A DNA stretch of 55,086 nt from UBA1227 sp045629305. Lineage in GTDB: Bacteria; Bacillota; Clostridia; Oscillospirales; Acutalibacteraceae. Under the pieces are notes generated by a model that did not search any database, had not been told where the DNA came from, and saw only the letters and a program-made list of their open reading frames with translations. Below are positions 16,073 through 23,909 of this stretch, piece by piece. The stretch's first letter is position 1, and every line of letters starts with the position of its first letter. The stretch is taken from positions 1 through 55,086 of the forward strand of contig JAZQQZ010000020.1 of NCBI GenBank assembly GCA_045629305.1, read 5' to 3'. The translations under genes and the position numbers were made by a program.

Positions 16073-17328
16073 ATCTTAAAGAAAATGTAAGGATTGCCCT
16101 CGCCGCAATTCGTGCCAATAAGATGCGATCGTTTCTCACTATGCTCGGCATCATCATCGGTGTCGGCTCGGTTATAGCGATTGTAACAATAGGTACGAGC
16201 GGTAAGGAGTATCTAATTCAGAAAATTAATGAGGCGGGTGGACAGAGCTTATCAATCTCTGTGCAGAACCGCTCGGAGGGTCGCTATAACATAAACGGCC
16301 TTACCGATGATGATATCGAGCTTATTAAAAGCATCGATCTCGTCCAATATGTAATTCCATATATAAGTTCTTCTGCGAGTTCTTCAACGCGAGCAATGCC
16401 TGAAGGATTTTGCTCGATTAGTGCCACGGGCGCAGAGTATGCGCAGGCACTAAGTATTCCAGTTGACTTTGGCAGATTTTATTCAGAGGATGAAATTACA
16501 GCGCATGCAAATGTGTGCCTTGTCAGTGCTACGACTGCGAAGAATTTCTTTAACACATCTAACCCTGTAGGACAGACTATTGACCTTCAGATAGATGATA
16601 AACTTGTGACACTTAAAATTATAGGCGTATCAAGTGATGAGGAATCAAATTCTCTTTTTTCTCCTGAGGATATGGAAGATATGATGGCCTCATATGGATT
16701 TGAATTTGATTTTTCTAAAATCGGTTATATCTACATGCCGATAACAACTCTTATGGACATATACGGAGAGTCTACTTACAGTTCCGTATCTGTTGTAACT
16801 TATGATGTAAATGACCTTGATAAGGCGGGAGAGATTGCGAAGAGCATGCTTAATGCACGCCACGGCATAATTGATGATTCGGTCTACGTTGCGACCAATA
16901 TGGCGACTCTCGTAAGCCTTCTTGATACTGTTATCAATATCTTTACGATATTTATCTCATCTGTTGGCGCAATTAGCCTTATTGTAGGCGGCGTTGGTGT
17001 TATGAATATCATGCTCGTATCTGTAACAGAGAGAACGAGGGAGATAGGCATAAGAAAAGCGCTGGGCGCACGCACCAGCACTATTCTTGTTCAGTTCTTA
17101 ACTGAGTCTATTATCATTTGCATTATCGGCGGTCTCATCGGCATGGCACTTGGCTTCGGCTTATCGTTCGCCGTGTCTATACTTATGGGTGCACCGGTTA
17201 AATTCAAGTTATCAATTATTCTCATAGCCGTTGGATTCTCATCGGCAATAGGTATATTCTTTGGAATATATCCAGCAAAGAAAGCGGCCAAAATGCCGCC
17301 GATTGAGGCCCTTCGTATGAATGGCTAA
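16069..17328 (+). CDS. MacB/YknZ-like ABC transporter permease (FtsX family)
   Basis: A 419-residue permease beginning at TTG 16069, overlapping the adaptor stop. It has the MacB layout: an N-terminal helix with the family motif NKMRSFLTMLGIIIGVGSVI, a large extracytoplasmic MacB_PCD domain (about residues 45-265), and three C-terminal helices of FtsX type with VTERTREIGIRKALGA between the first two and YPAKKAAKMPPIEALR at the end. No ABC ATPase (Walker A plus LSGGQ) is present before or after it; a partner ATPase must be encoded elsewhere if the exporter is functional. Likely exports a peptide, antibiotic or lipid, but the substrate is not evident. Confidence 0.92.
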   Translation: MNLKENVRIALAAIRANKMRSFLTMLGIIIGVGSVIAIVTIGTSGKEYLIQKINEAGGQSLSISVQNRSEGRYNINGLTDDDIELIKSIDLVQYVIPYISSSASSSTRAMPEGFCSISATGAEYAQALSIPVDFGRFYSEDEITAHANVCLVSATTAKNFFNTSNPVGQTIDLQIDDKLVTLKIIGVSSDEESNSLFSPEDMEDMMASYGFEFDFSKIGYIYMPITTLMDIYGESTYSSVSVVTYDVNDLDKAGEIAKSMLNARHGIIDDSVYVATNMATLVSLLDTVINIFTIFISSVGAISLIVGGVGVMNIMLVSVTERTREIGIRKALGARTSTILVQFLTESIIICIIGGLIGMALGFGLSFAVSILMGAPVKFKLSIILIAVGFSSAIGIFFGIYPAKKAAKMPPIEALRMNG

Positions 17329-17341
17329 TATGTAAAAATTA

Positions 17342-17373
17342 AAGGCAGGAGCACTTGCTCCTGCCTTAATTTT
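17342..17373 (+). terminator. bidirectional intrinsic terminator
   Basis: AAGGCAGGAG (17342-17351) pairs with CTCCTGCCTT (17358-17367), followed by AATTTTTT on the plus strand and by TTTAATTTTTA on the minus strand. It separates the plus-strand permease gene from the converging minus-strand pheST-ireB region. Confidence 0.92.
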
Positions 17374-17664
17374 TTATGAATCTTTAAGAGCTCGCTCGAG
17401 CCAGATAGAGCCGATGTCCATTGCGTTATAAAGACCTGTTTTCTCTGATGTCTTAATGATACGCTCCATCGGTGAAACATTAGGATCAGTTGAGATAAGC
17501 TGAACTGAAACTTTCTCGGCAAGTTCAAGGTCACCCTCTGATGTGGTGCTCTTAACAGTGAGCATTATTACATAAGGGTCGTACATATTGCCGTAGTAAA
17601 GAGTGTTTCCCTGGCGAACAAGAGGTCTTCCCTTATAAGTAAGGAACTTCTCTTTGGCTGCCAT
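17374..17664 (-). CDS. uncharacterised small protein downstream of ireB
   Basis: A 96-residue protein from ATG 17664 with AAAGGATGA as ribosome site, five bases after the ireB stop. I do not recognise a family. It is soluble-looking, mixed alpha/beta, with no cysteines, signal or membrane helix; landmarks are KGRPLVRQGNTLYYGNMYD, YVIMLTVKSTT and a C-terminal helix IGSIWLERALKD. Tight coupling to ireB suggests they are expressed together. It ends at the bidirectional terminator. Confidence 0.8.
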   Translation of the reverse strand: MAAKEKFLTYKGRPLVRQGNTLYYGNMYDPYVIMLTVKSTTSEGDLELAEKVSVQLISTDPNVSPMERIIKTSEKTGLYNAMDIGSIWLERALKDS

Positions 17665-17669
17665 CTATG

Positions 17670-17915
17670 TCATCCTTTCAAGAACTCACGTACGAGTGTC
17701 TGAAGAAGCTCGTCGCGGTCAATTTTTCTAATAAGACTACGCGCGTTGTTGTGAGTGGTGATATATGTAGGATCCTCAGAAAGAATATAACCTACGATTT
17801 GGCTGATTGGATTATAACCCTTCTCTACAAGAGCGGCATAAACCTCTCCGAGAATCTCTTTCATCTGCGCGTCAGAGTCCTCTTTAATTGAAAACTGTAT
17901 TGTTTTATCAGTCAT
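17670..17915 (-). CDS. ireB: IreB family regulatory phosphoprotein (UPF0297)
   Basis: An 81-residue protein from ATG 17915, behind GGAGGTGG; upstream ATG 17930 lies before that site. It begins MTDKTIQFSIKED and continues VYAALVEKGYNPISQIVGYILSEDPTYITTHNNAR, which is the IreB signature. Known IreB is phosphorylated by the PASTA Ser/Thr kinase IreK in Enterococcus and lowers cephalosporin tolerance. The threonines near the N-terminus (residues 2 and 5 here) correspond to the region phosphorylated in the homologue. The kinase is not in this window. In many Firmicutes ireB precedes ruvX; that neighbour is absent here. Confidence 0.93.
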   Translation of the reverse strand: MTDKTIQFSIKEDSDAQMKEILGEVYAALVEKGYNPISQIVGYILSEDPTYITTHNNARSLIRKIDRDELLQTLVREFLKG

Positions 17916-17947
17916 ATTGTCCACCTCCAACTGATAGATTAGCCTTT

Positions 17948-17976
17948 ATTATACTATAAATTTATAAATAATACAA
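17948..17976 (-). promoter_or_regulatory. promoter of ireB
   Basis: On the minus strand TTGTAT (17976-17971), 17-bp spacer, TATAAT (17953-17948), between pheT and ireB. ireB and the following gene can thus be transcribed apart from pheST. Confidence 0.7.
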
Positions 17977-17985
17977 CTACGGAAC

Positions 17986-20367
17986 TTAAGATCTAAGTAC
18001 TGCACCGAGCTCTTCAGCTGCCTTAATTGCTTTATTTACAGCGTTGTTGCACTCCTCGTCAGTGAGTGTGCGCTCTGCTGAGCGGAAACGAAGTCCCCAT
18101 GCAACAGACTTCTTGTTCTCACCGAGCTGAGCGCCCTGATATACATCGAAGAGTTCGATGTTCTCAAGGATCTTGCCACATGCTTTAGTGATTGCTTTCT
18201 CAACATGGAGAACAGGCATGTCTGCATCGAGTACAAATGCGAGGTCACGTGTGGTTGCAGGGAATTTAGGAAGAGCCTTGTAGATACGTACAAGGTCAGC
18301 CTTCTCGAAGAGAACTTCAACATCGATTACTGCAACATATGCACGTGTGCCGATGCCATAGTTTTCAAGTACTTCTGGGTGAACTTCACCGAGAACTGCG
18401 ATGCGAGCATCGTCCTTTGAGATCTCAGCAGTTCTGCCAGGGTGGAATGCAGGAGCATCCTTCTTTGGCTCAACGTCATAATCCTTAACACCACAGATTG
18501 AGAGGAGCTTCTCAACCATTCCTTTGAGTTTGAAGAAGTCGTAATCCTTGCCATAGATACCCATAACAAGTGACTGATTCTCATCTGGGAGTTCCTCAAG
18601 TCCGTTTGACTTGTAAACTGTTGCAATCTCGTAAAGAGCGGCACGCTCATTACGGTTGTTATAGTTGCGGCTAAGTACTTCAAGAATAGAAGGTACTGCT
18701 GTCGTTCTCATAACACTTGTGTCCTCACCAAGAGGATTCATGATTGTTACAGAGTTGCGATGCTCTGAATCAGCTGGAAGGCGAATTTTATCATATGCCT
18801 TAGGGCTGATGAATGAGAATGTCTGAATCTCAGAGAGACCTACACCCATCATTGTCTTCTCTATAAGCTTAGTGAACTGCTGACGGTCTGTGAGCTTGGA
18901 AGAAGCTACGCCAGCAAGTGGTCTATTTGGAACATTGTTATATCCATAGAATCTTGCGATTTCCTCAGAGATATCAGCCTGGTGCTCAATATCAATTCGG
19001 AATGCAGGAGCTGTAATTGTATCGTTCTCCACCTTGAAACCAATCTTTTCAAGGATCTTCTTCTGCTCTTCAGGGGAGCAGTCGATTCCGATGAAATTAT
19101 TGGTCCACTCTGGCATGAATGGGAGAGTGACAGGCTGCTTAGGATTCGCATAGTTGTCAACGATACCGTTTACAACGTCACCAGCGTCGAGCATCTCTAC
19201 GAGCTCGAGAGCGCGGCGGAGACATACATCACAATCGTCTGGATTGAGCTGCTTCTCGAAGCGTGCAGAGGACTCTGTACGCATTCCGAGGCCTTTAGCT
19301 GCGCGGCGAACTGCTACGCCGTTGAAGCATGCGGACTCGAAGACGATTGTAGAGGTATCATCCATGATACCTGAGTATTCGCCGCCCATTACGCCGGCTA
19401 CGGCTACAGGCTTGTTCTCGTCTGCAATAACAAGCATTGTATCGAGAAGATCACGCTCCTCACCATCGAGTGTAGTAATCTTCTCGCCAGCGCGAGCGTT
19501 TCTTACTACAACGTGGTTGCCATTGAGGAAGCGGAGGTCGAATGCGTGCATTGGCTGGCCATACTCAAGCATTACATAGTTGGTGATATCAACTATGTTG
19601 TTGATAGGGCGAACGCCACATGCACGAAGACGCTCGCGCATCCAACGTGGAGATTCCTTAACGCGGACATTCTCTACAACTGCGCCACAATAACGGTAGC
19701 ATTTGTCAGAAGCTTCGATGTCTACTTTAAGGAGACTATTTACATCGCCATGACCTGCCTTAACCTCTGGGTCATGAAGCTTTAGAGGAACATCAAATGT
19801 TGCTGCTGTCTCTCTTGCAAGACCAATGATTGAAAGGCAGTCTGGACGGTTAGATGTGATTTCAAATTCAACAATTGTGTCGTCAAGACCGATAGCCTCG
19901 TGGATGTCGGTGCCTGGTACTAATGTGCAATCGTCGCCGAGAATGAAGATACCGTCTTCGATTGCATATGGGAAGTCGTGAACTGAGAGGCCGAGCTCAC
20001 CGAGTGAGCAGAGCATACCCTCAGACTGAACGCCACGGAGCTTGCCTGTTGTGATCTTCTGTCCACCGTGAACAACTGATTTATGACGTGCTACTGGGAC
20101 GAAATCACCTTTATTTACATTCTGAGCACCAGTTACAATCTGGAGTGTCTCGCCACTGCCATCATCAATCTTGGTGATGAACATGTGGTCTGAGTCAGGG
20201 TGACGCTCAATCTCAAGAACCTTACCAACTACGATGTTCTGGAGTTCTTCACCCTCGTGCTCATATGATTCAACTTTAGAACCGGAGATGGTGAGCGCTT
20301 CAGCGAAATCTCTATCTCCCGCATTAACTTCTACGAACTCTGCGAGCCATTTTTTAGATAAATTCAT
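17986..20367 (-). CDS. pheT: phenylalanine--tRNA ligase beta subunit
   Basis: Beta chain of the (alpha-beta)2 phenylalanyl-tRNA synthetase, 793 residues, normal for the long bacterial form. Order of domains: N-terminal region MNLSKKWLAEFV, EMAP-II-like tRNA-binding domain (IVVGKVLEIERHPDSDHMFITKID, about residues 45-150), B3/B4 editing domain with NRPDCLSIIGLARETA and RNARAGEKITTLDGEER, B5 domain, catalytic-like core (GLSEIQTFSFISPKAYD, NPLGEDTSVMRTTAVPSILE) and the C-terminal ferredoxin-like anticodon-binding domain (KFPATTRDLAFVLD). It starts at ATG 20367 after GGGAGGTGA, 15 bases after pheS. Confidence 0.98.
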   Translation of the reverse strand: MNLSKKWLAEFVEVNAGDRDFAEALTISGSKVESYEHEGEELQNIVVGKVLEIERHPDSDHMFITKIDDGSGETLQIVTGAQNVNKGDFVPVARHKSVVHGGQKITTGKLRGVQSEGMLCSLGELGLSVHDFPYAIEDGIFILGDDCTLVPGTDIHEAIGLDDTIVEFEITSNRPDCLSIIGLARETAATFDVPLKLHDPEVKAGHGDVNSLLKVDIEASDKCYRYCGAVVENVRVKESPRWMRERLRACGVRPINNIVDITNYVMLEYGQPMHAFDLRFLNGNHVVVRNARAGEKITTLDGEERDLLDTMLVIADENKPVAVAGVMGGEYSGIMDDTSTIVFESACFNGVAVRRAAKGLGMRTESSARFEKQLNPDDCDVCLRRALELVEMLDAGDVVNGIVDNYANPKQPVTLPFMPEWTNNFIGIDCSPEEQKKILEKIGFKVENDTITAPAFRIDIEHQADISEEIARFYGYNNVPNRPLAGVASSKLTDRQQFTKLIEKTMMGVGLSEIQTFSFISPKAYDKIRLPADSEHRNSVTIMNPLGEDTSVMRTTAVPSILEVLSRNYNNRNERAALYEIATVYKSNGLEELPDENQSLVMGIYGKDYDFFKLKGMVEKLLSICGVKDYDVEPKKDAPAFHPGRTAEISKDDARIAVLGEVHPEVLENYGIGTRAYVAVIDVEVLFEKADLVRIYKALPKFPATTRDLAFVLDADMPVLHVEKAITKACGKILENIELFDVYQGAQLGENKKSVAWGLRFRSAERTLTDEECNNAVNKAIKAAEELGAVLRS

Positions 20368-20382
20368 GAACGTTCACCTCCC

Positions 20383-21402
20383 TTAAAACTGCTCGAGGAA
20401 GCGTACATCATTTTCATAGAGCATACGCATATCGTCGAGACCGAAACGGAACATTACAATACGTTCCAAACCAATACCAAATGCGAAACCGGAGTATTTC
20501 TTAGGATCTACTCCACCGTTTTCAAGAACTTTAGGGTGAACCATGCCACCGCCGAGGATTTCAATCCAACCCTCGCCCTTACACATAGGACAACCTACGC
20601 CACCACATTTGAAGCATGAGATATCAACTTCACATGATGGCTCTGTGAATGGGAAGTGATGAGGACGAAGACGAGTCTTCGTGTCTGGACCATAAAGTCT
20701 TTTTGCAAATGTATCAAGAGTGCCCTTGAGGTCTGCCATTGTGATGCCTTCATCGACTACAAGGCCTTCGATTTGATGGAAGAGAGGGGAATGGGTTGCA
20801 TCAACTGCATCTGAGCGGAATACGCGTCCTGGTGCAATGATGCGGATAGGTGGCTCAGTCTTCTCCATAACACGGATTTGTACAGGGGATGTCTGAGTAC
20901 GGAGAAGCATATTCTCAGTGATATAGAATGTGTCCTGAGTATCACGAGCTGGGTGATCCTTTGGGATGTTGAGTGCTTCAAAGTTGTAATGATCCCATTC
21001 AACTTCTGGGCCTTCAGCAATATCGAATCCCATGCCTTGGAATATATCTTTTACCTCGTCAAGTACGATTGAGAGCGGGTGTCTATGACCGAGCTCCATC
21101 TCGTTACCTGGCAATGTAACGTCAATTGTTTCTTCTGCAAGTTTTGCCTCTTGCAAAGCAGATTTGAGTTCAGCAGATTTTGCGTCGATCTCAGCCTGAA
21201 TCAATTCACGAATTTCATTGGCGAGCTGTCCGATAATAGGACGCTCCTCAGGTGAGAGACCACCCATCTGCTTGAGAACTGCTGTGAGTTCTCCCTTCTT
21301 ACCGAGATACTTGACACGGATGTTGTCAAGATCCTCGAGAGAAGAGGCGGAAGCGAGGGCCGCTTCGGCACTTTTCTTAATTTCTTCAAGTTGCTGTTTC
21401 AC
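20383..21402 (-). CDS. pheS: phenylalanine--tRNA ligase alpha subunit
   Basis: Catalytic alpha chain that charges tRNA-Phe, 339 residues, starting at GTG 21402 preceded by AGGGGG. The N-terminal coiled coil (about residues 1-85) is followed by the class II core: motif 2 region PGRVFRSDAVDATHSPLFHQIEGLVVD (here in part), PHHFPFTEPSCEVDISCF, and motif 3 GFAFGIGLERIVMFRFGLDDMR at the C-terminus. A cysteine pair plus CPMCKGEGWIEILG indicates the usual C-rich insertion seen in Firmicutes PheS. The gene has a 120-base leader with an intrinsic terminator, so its expression is probably attenuated. Confidence 0.98.
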   Translation of the reverse strand: MKQQLEEIKKSAEAALASASSLEDLDNIRVKYLGKKGELTAVLKQMGGLSPEERPIIGQLANEIRELIQAEIDAKSAELKSALQEAKLAEETIDVTLPGNEMELGHRHPLSIVLDEVKDIFQGMGFDIAEGPEVEWDHYNFEALNIPKDHPARDTQDTFYITENMLLRTQTSPVQIRVMEKTEPPIRIIAPGRVFRSDAVDATHSPLFHQIEGLVVDEGITMADLKGTLDTFAKRLYGPDTKTRLRPHHFPFTEPSCEVDISCFKCGGVGCPMCKGEGWIEILGGGMVHPKVLENGGVDPKKYSGFAFGIGLERIVMFRFGLDDMRMLYENDVRFLEQF

Positions 21403-21423
21403 TTAAAAATCCCCCTAACAAAT

Positions 21424-21449
21424 AAAAAAACCCCGTCCCGAAAGGGACG
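21424..21449 (-). terminator. intrinsic terminator in the pheS leader (attenuator)
   Basis: Read on the minus strand: CGTCCC, loop TTTC, GGGACG, GGG and seven T. It lies between the pheS promoter and its GTG start, 22 bases before the start, with no gene upstream to terminate, so it must act on the pheST transcript. That makes attenuation the natural reading. Confidence 0.85.
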
Positions 21450-21497
21450 AAGCAGAGCACTCAAATTGAATCCGCAAAGCTTTTACTTTACTCCGTC
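21446..21497 (-). promoter_or_regulatory. possible antiterminator of the pheS leader
   Basis: Minus-strand GACGGAG (21497-21491) can pair over seven positions (one G-U) with CTTCGTC (21452-21446), which takes up the 5' arm of the terminator. The two structures exclude one another, as in transcription attenuation. No T-box core (GGGTGGNACCGCG) and no Phe-rich leader peptide are visible, so the ligand or signal is unknown. Confidence 0.4.
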
Positions 21498-21516
21498 ATC
21501 GCGTTTGTTATATAAT
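21487..21516 (+). promoter_or_regulatory. promoter of the NAD(P)HX repair gene, inside the pheS leader
   Basis: TTTACT (21487-21492), 18-bp spacer, perfect TATAAT (21511-21516). It drives the plus-strand gene starting at 21587 and overlaps DNA that encodes the pheS leader on the other strand. Confidence 0.6.
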
Positions 21517-21531
21517 TTTTTTAACGTAGGT

Positions 21532-21560
21532 ATTTTATCACGAGTAAAATCCTTTTTCAA
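21532..21560 (-). promoter_or_regulatory. promoter of pheST
   Basis: Minus strand: TTGAAA (21560-21555), 17-bp spacer, TAAAAT (21537-21532) with extended TGA. The predicted start near 21525 gives a leader of about 120 bases ending at the pheS GTG. Confidence 0.7.
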
Positions 21561-21586
21561 TAGGTATTTATTAGAGAGGTGCCGAT

Positions 21587-23125
21587 ATGAAAGTTTATAG
21601 TGTAGATGAAATACGCTTTGTAGAGGAAAAAGAGGATGAAATTGGTACTCGTTTCATCAGATTGATGGAAAATGCGGGCTCCGCCTCCGCAAAGAGAATC
21701 GAAAAGTACATGGATTCATCAGCCATGATCTGTGTCGTATGTGGACGCGGTAAAAACGGCGGAGATGGATTCGTTATTGCGAGAAAACTCTACGAAAAAG
21801 GCTATAGTGTTTCAGTCGTTTTAGCAGGTGGAATTCCAACTGCAAATGATGCGATTGAGATGTATAGAAAGCTTGACTCTTTCAACATAAATATCTACCG
21901 TTTTGACCGCGAACAGACCGCCTGTGAAAAGGCAATTGCGAGTGCAAATTTGCTCGTCGATTGCGTCTTCGGAATTGGCTTCCATGGAGAGGCGGAATCA
22001 CCTTATTCTGAGGTCTTCGAATGGATGAATTTTGCGTCGGCGCCAATCATTGCAATCGACGTACCTTCGGGCGTTAACAGCGATACAGGCGAGGTCTGTG
22101 AGTCGGCTGTTTACGCGAATTTAACACTTGCTATAACGACCTTAAAACCAGCTCATATTTTGCTCCCAGCAAGAGAACTTTGTGGAGATGTTGAAGTACT
22201 AAATATTGGCATTTCTGACGAGGCACTTGAGTCGGTTTCACCTCGTCTTGAAACCTTGGATTTTGACGAGGTAAAATATCTCATTCCGGCCCGCCCAATT
22301 GACTGTCATAAGAACGATTTCGGCCACGTTCTTTGCATCTGTGGTAGCCGAAATATGCCGGGTGCAGCCTGCCTCTCAAGCGGTGCCGCAAGCGTCGCTG
22401 GCGCCGGCCTTACGACTGTCGCTTTTCCGGAGTCGGCATACGCATCTCTTGCCAGTGGAATGAAGGAAATTATGCTCCTTCCACTGCCGGATATTGACGG
22501 AAAACTTGCTGCGACAGTCGAGTGTATTTCGGCACTCCATAGCCATATGAAGAAGGCGAATGCCATTGTGATTGGGCCAGGTCTCGGCCAGGGCCCAGAT
22601 GTCACTGAAGTGGTCTTCGATGTCATTAGAAATGCCACTTGCCCAGTGGTGATTGATGCTGATGCAATCAATGCAATTTCGTCTGATTTATCCATCCTAA
22701 AAGAGGCCAGATCTGAGATAATTATCACGCCTCATCCGGGTGAGATGAGCCGCCTAACTGGTCTCACTGTAAGTGAGATTGAAGGTGGACGAGAAGGACT
22801 TGCTGCTGAGTTCGCTAAAGCCCATAACATAACGGTTTTACTCAAAGGAGCAGCCACCGTAGTGGCCTCTCATTTGACCGACAAAATTTACATAAATTGG
22901 ACTGGTACACCGGCCCTTGCCAAGGGCGGAAGCGGCGATGTCCTAAGCGGTATCATCGCAGCGATGATAGCAAACGGACATAAGCCGTATGAGGCGGCTA
23001 AACTTGGCGCATATCTCCATGGATATGCAGCGTCTCAAGCCGCCAAGGAAACAGGAATTGCATCAATGGTCGCAAGCGACATATTTGATGGCATAAGAGA
23101 GACGTACAAAGCTCTCGAAAAATAA
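21587..23125 (+). CDS. nnr: bifunctional NAD(P)H-hydrate epimerase / ADP-dependent (S)-NAD(P)H-hydrate dehydratase
   Basis: Repairs damaged NAD(P)HX. It has 512 residues, starting at ATG 21587 behind AGAGAGGT. The N-terminal YjeF_N epimerase domain (about residues 1-215) shows VVCGRGKNGGDGFVIARKL and IAIDVPSGVNSDTGE. The C-terminal ribokinase-like dehydratase domain (about 235-510) shows CGSRNMPGAACLSSGAA, VIGPGLGQGPD, ITPHPGEMSRLTG and the C-terminal GGSGDVLSGIIAAMIANG. The fused order is that of E. coli Nnr (YjeF). It is a single-gene unit with its own promoter and terminator, divergent from pheST. Confidence 0.97.
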   Translation: MKVYSVDEIRFVEEKEDEIGTRFIRLMENAGSASAKRIEKYMDSSAMICVVCGRGKNGGDGFVIARKLYEKGYSVSVVLAGGIPTANDAIEMYRKLDSFNINIYRFDREQTACEKAIASANLLVDCVFGIGFHGEAESPYSEVFEWMNFASAPIIAIDVPSGVNSDTGEVCESAVYANLTLAITTLKPAHILLPARELCGDVEVLNIGISDEALESVSPRLETLDFDEVKYLIPARPIDCHKNDFGHVLCICGSRNMPGAACLSSGAASVAGAGLTTVAFPESAYASLASGMKEIMLLPLPDIDGKLAATVECISALHSHMKKANAIVIGPGLGQGPDVTEVVFDVIRNATCPVVIDADAINAISSDLSILKEARSEIIITPHPGEMSRLTGLTVSEIEGGREGLAAEFAKAHNITVLLKGAATVVASHLTDKIYINWTGTPALAKGGSGDVLSGIIAAMIANGHKPYEAAKLGAYLHGYAASQAAKETGIASMVASDIFDGIRETYKALEK

Positions 23126-23138
23126 AATATTTTTAGAT

Positions 23139-23164
23139 GGCGCACCGCAGAGTGCGCCTTTTTT
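23139..23164 (+). terminator. intrinsic terminator after nnr
   Basis: GGCGCAC (23139-23145), loop CGCAGA, GTGCGCC (23152-23158), then TTTTTT. Confidence 0.93.
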
Positions 23165-23165
23165 A

Positions 23166-23194
23166 TTGCTTTTTTAAGGTAAATGTGATATAGT
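23166..23194 (+). promoter_or_regulatory. promoter of the tmk-dnaG-rpoD run
   Basis: TTGCTT (23166-23171), 17-bp spacer, TATAGT (23189-23194) preceded by extended TGTGA. The -35 begins in the T tract of the nnr terminator. No other clear promoter is visible until the end of the run at 35773, although internal ones may exist. Confidence 0.7.
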
Positions 23195-23246
23195 GTTAAA
23201 GTCTATGATTATGTCTATAATTATATTTATTTTATAGGAGTATTAA

Positions 23247-23909
23247 ATGGGTAAGTTAATCGTCATTGAGGGGCTGGATGGATCTGGCAAGTCAACGCAG
23301 GTTGAACTCGTCAAGAAGTTCCTCGAGAACAAGGGTGTTGATGTCCATCAGATAAAACTCCCCGATTATGAGTCGGATTCCTCCGCACTGGTACGAATGT
23401 ACCTCGGCGGTGAGTTCGGAAATAAACCGACGGATGTAAACGCTTATGCGGCATCCAGTTTCTATGCGGTGGATCGATATGCAAATTTCGTCACCAAATG
23501 GAAGACGGACTATGAGGGTGGCAAGGTTATCTTGGCTGACCGGTATGCTACGTCGAACGCAGCTCACCAGATGACGAAGCTCTCAAAGGACAATTGGGAC
23601 GAATACTTATCATGGCTCGAAGATTTCGAATATGAAAAAATCGGAGTGCCGAAACCCACGATTGTAATATTCCTAGACATGCCGATTGAAATCTCGCAGA
23701 AACTGATGACTTCGAGATATGGCGGTGACGAAAAGAAGAAGGACGTTCACGAGGCTGATGTCGCGTACCTTAAGGCCTGCAGGGAGGCAGGACTTTACGC
23801 GGCGGAGAAGCTCGGTTGGAATATAGTCAAGTGCTACGAGGATGATGAACCTCGAAGCATAGAAAAAATAGCAAAAGACTTGGAGGAAATGATATGCAGT
23901 ACGATATAG
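23247..23909 (+). CDS. tmk: thymidylate kinase family protein
   Basis: P-loop kinase that phosphorylates dTMP to dTDP, 220 residues, from ATG 23247 behind TAGGAG. The P-loop is IEGLDGSGKSTQ (residues 7-18), followed by QIKLPDYESDSS, and the DRx motif is LADRYATSNAAHQ (about residue 97), with the LID region near TSRYGGDEKKKDVHEADVAYL. The family DR(Y/H) motif and P-loop are intact. It is slightly longer than E. coli Tmk. It overlaps the next gene by 16 bases. Confidence 0.94.
   Translation: MGKLIVIEGLDGSGKSTQVELVKKFLENKGVDVHQIKLPDYESDSSALVRMYLGGEFGNKPTDVNAYAASSFYAVDRYANFVTKWKTDYEGGKVILADRYATSNAAHQMTKLSKDNWDEYLSWLEDFEYEKIGVPKPTIVIFLDMPIEISQKLMTSRYGGDEKKKDVHEADVAYLKACREAGLYAAEKLGWNIVKCYEDDEPRSIEKIAKDLEEMICSTI

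Noticed and set aside
21403..21500. PheM-like leader peptide for attenuation
   Set aside because: The only ATG frame in the leader (ATGACGGAGTAA) encodes three residues without phenylalanine; Phe codons in other frames derive from the terminator T tract.
21403..21530. T-box riboswitch before pheS
   Set aside because: The leader is only about 120 bases and lacks the conserved T-box core and stem I motifs; only a terminator and a possible antiterminator can be supported.
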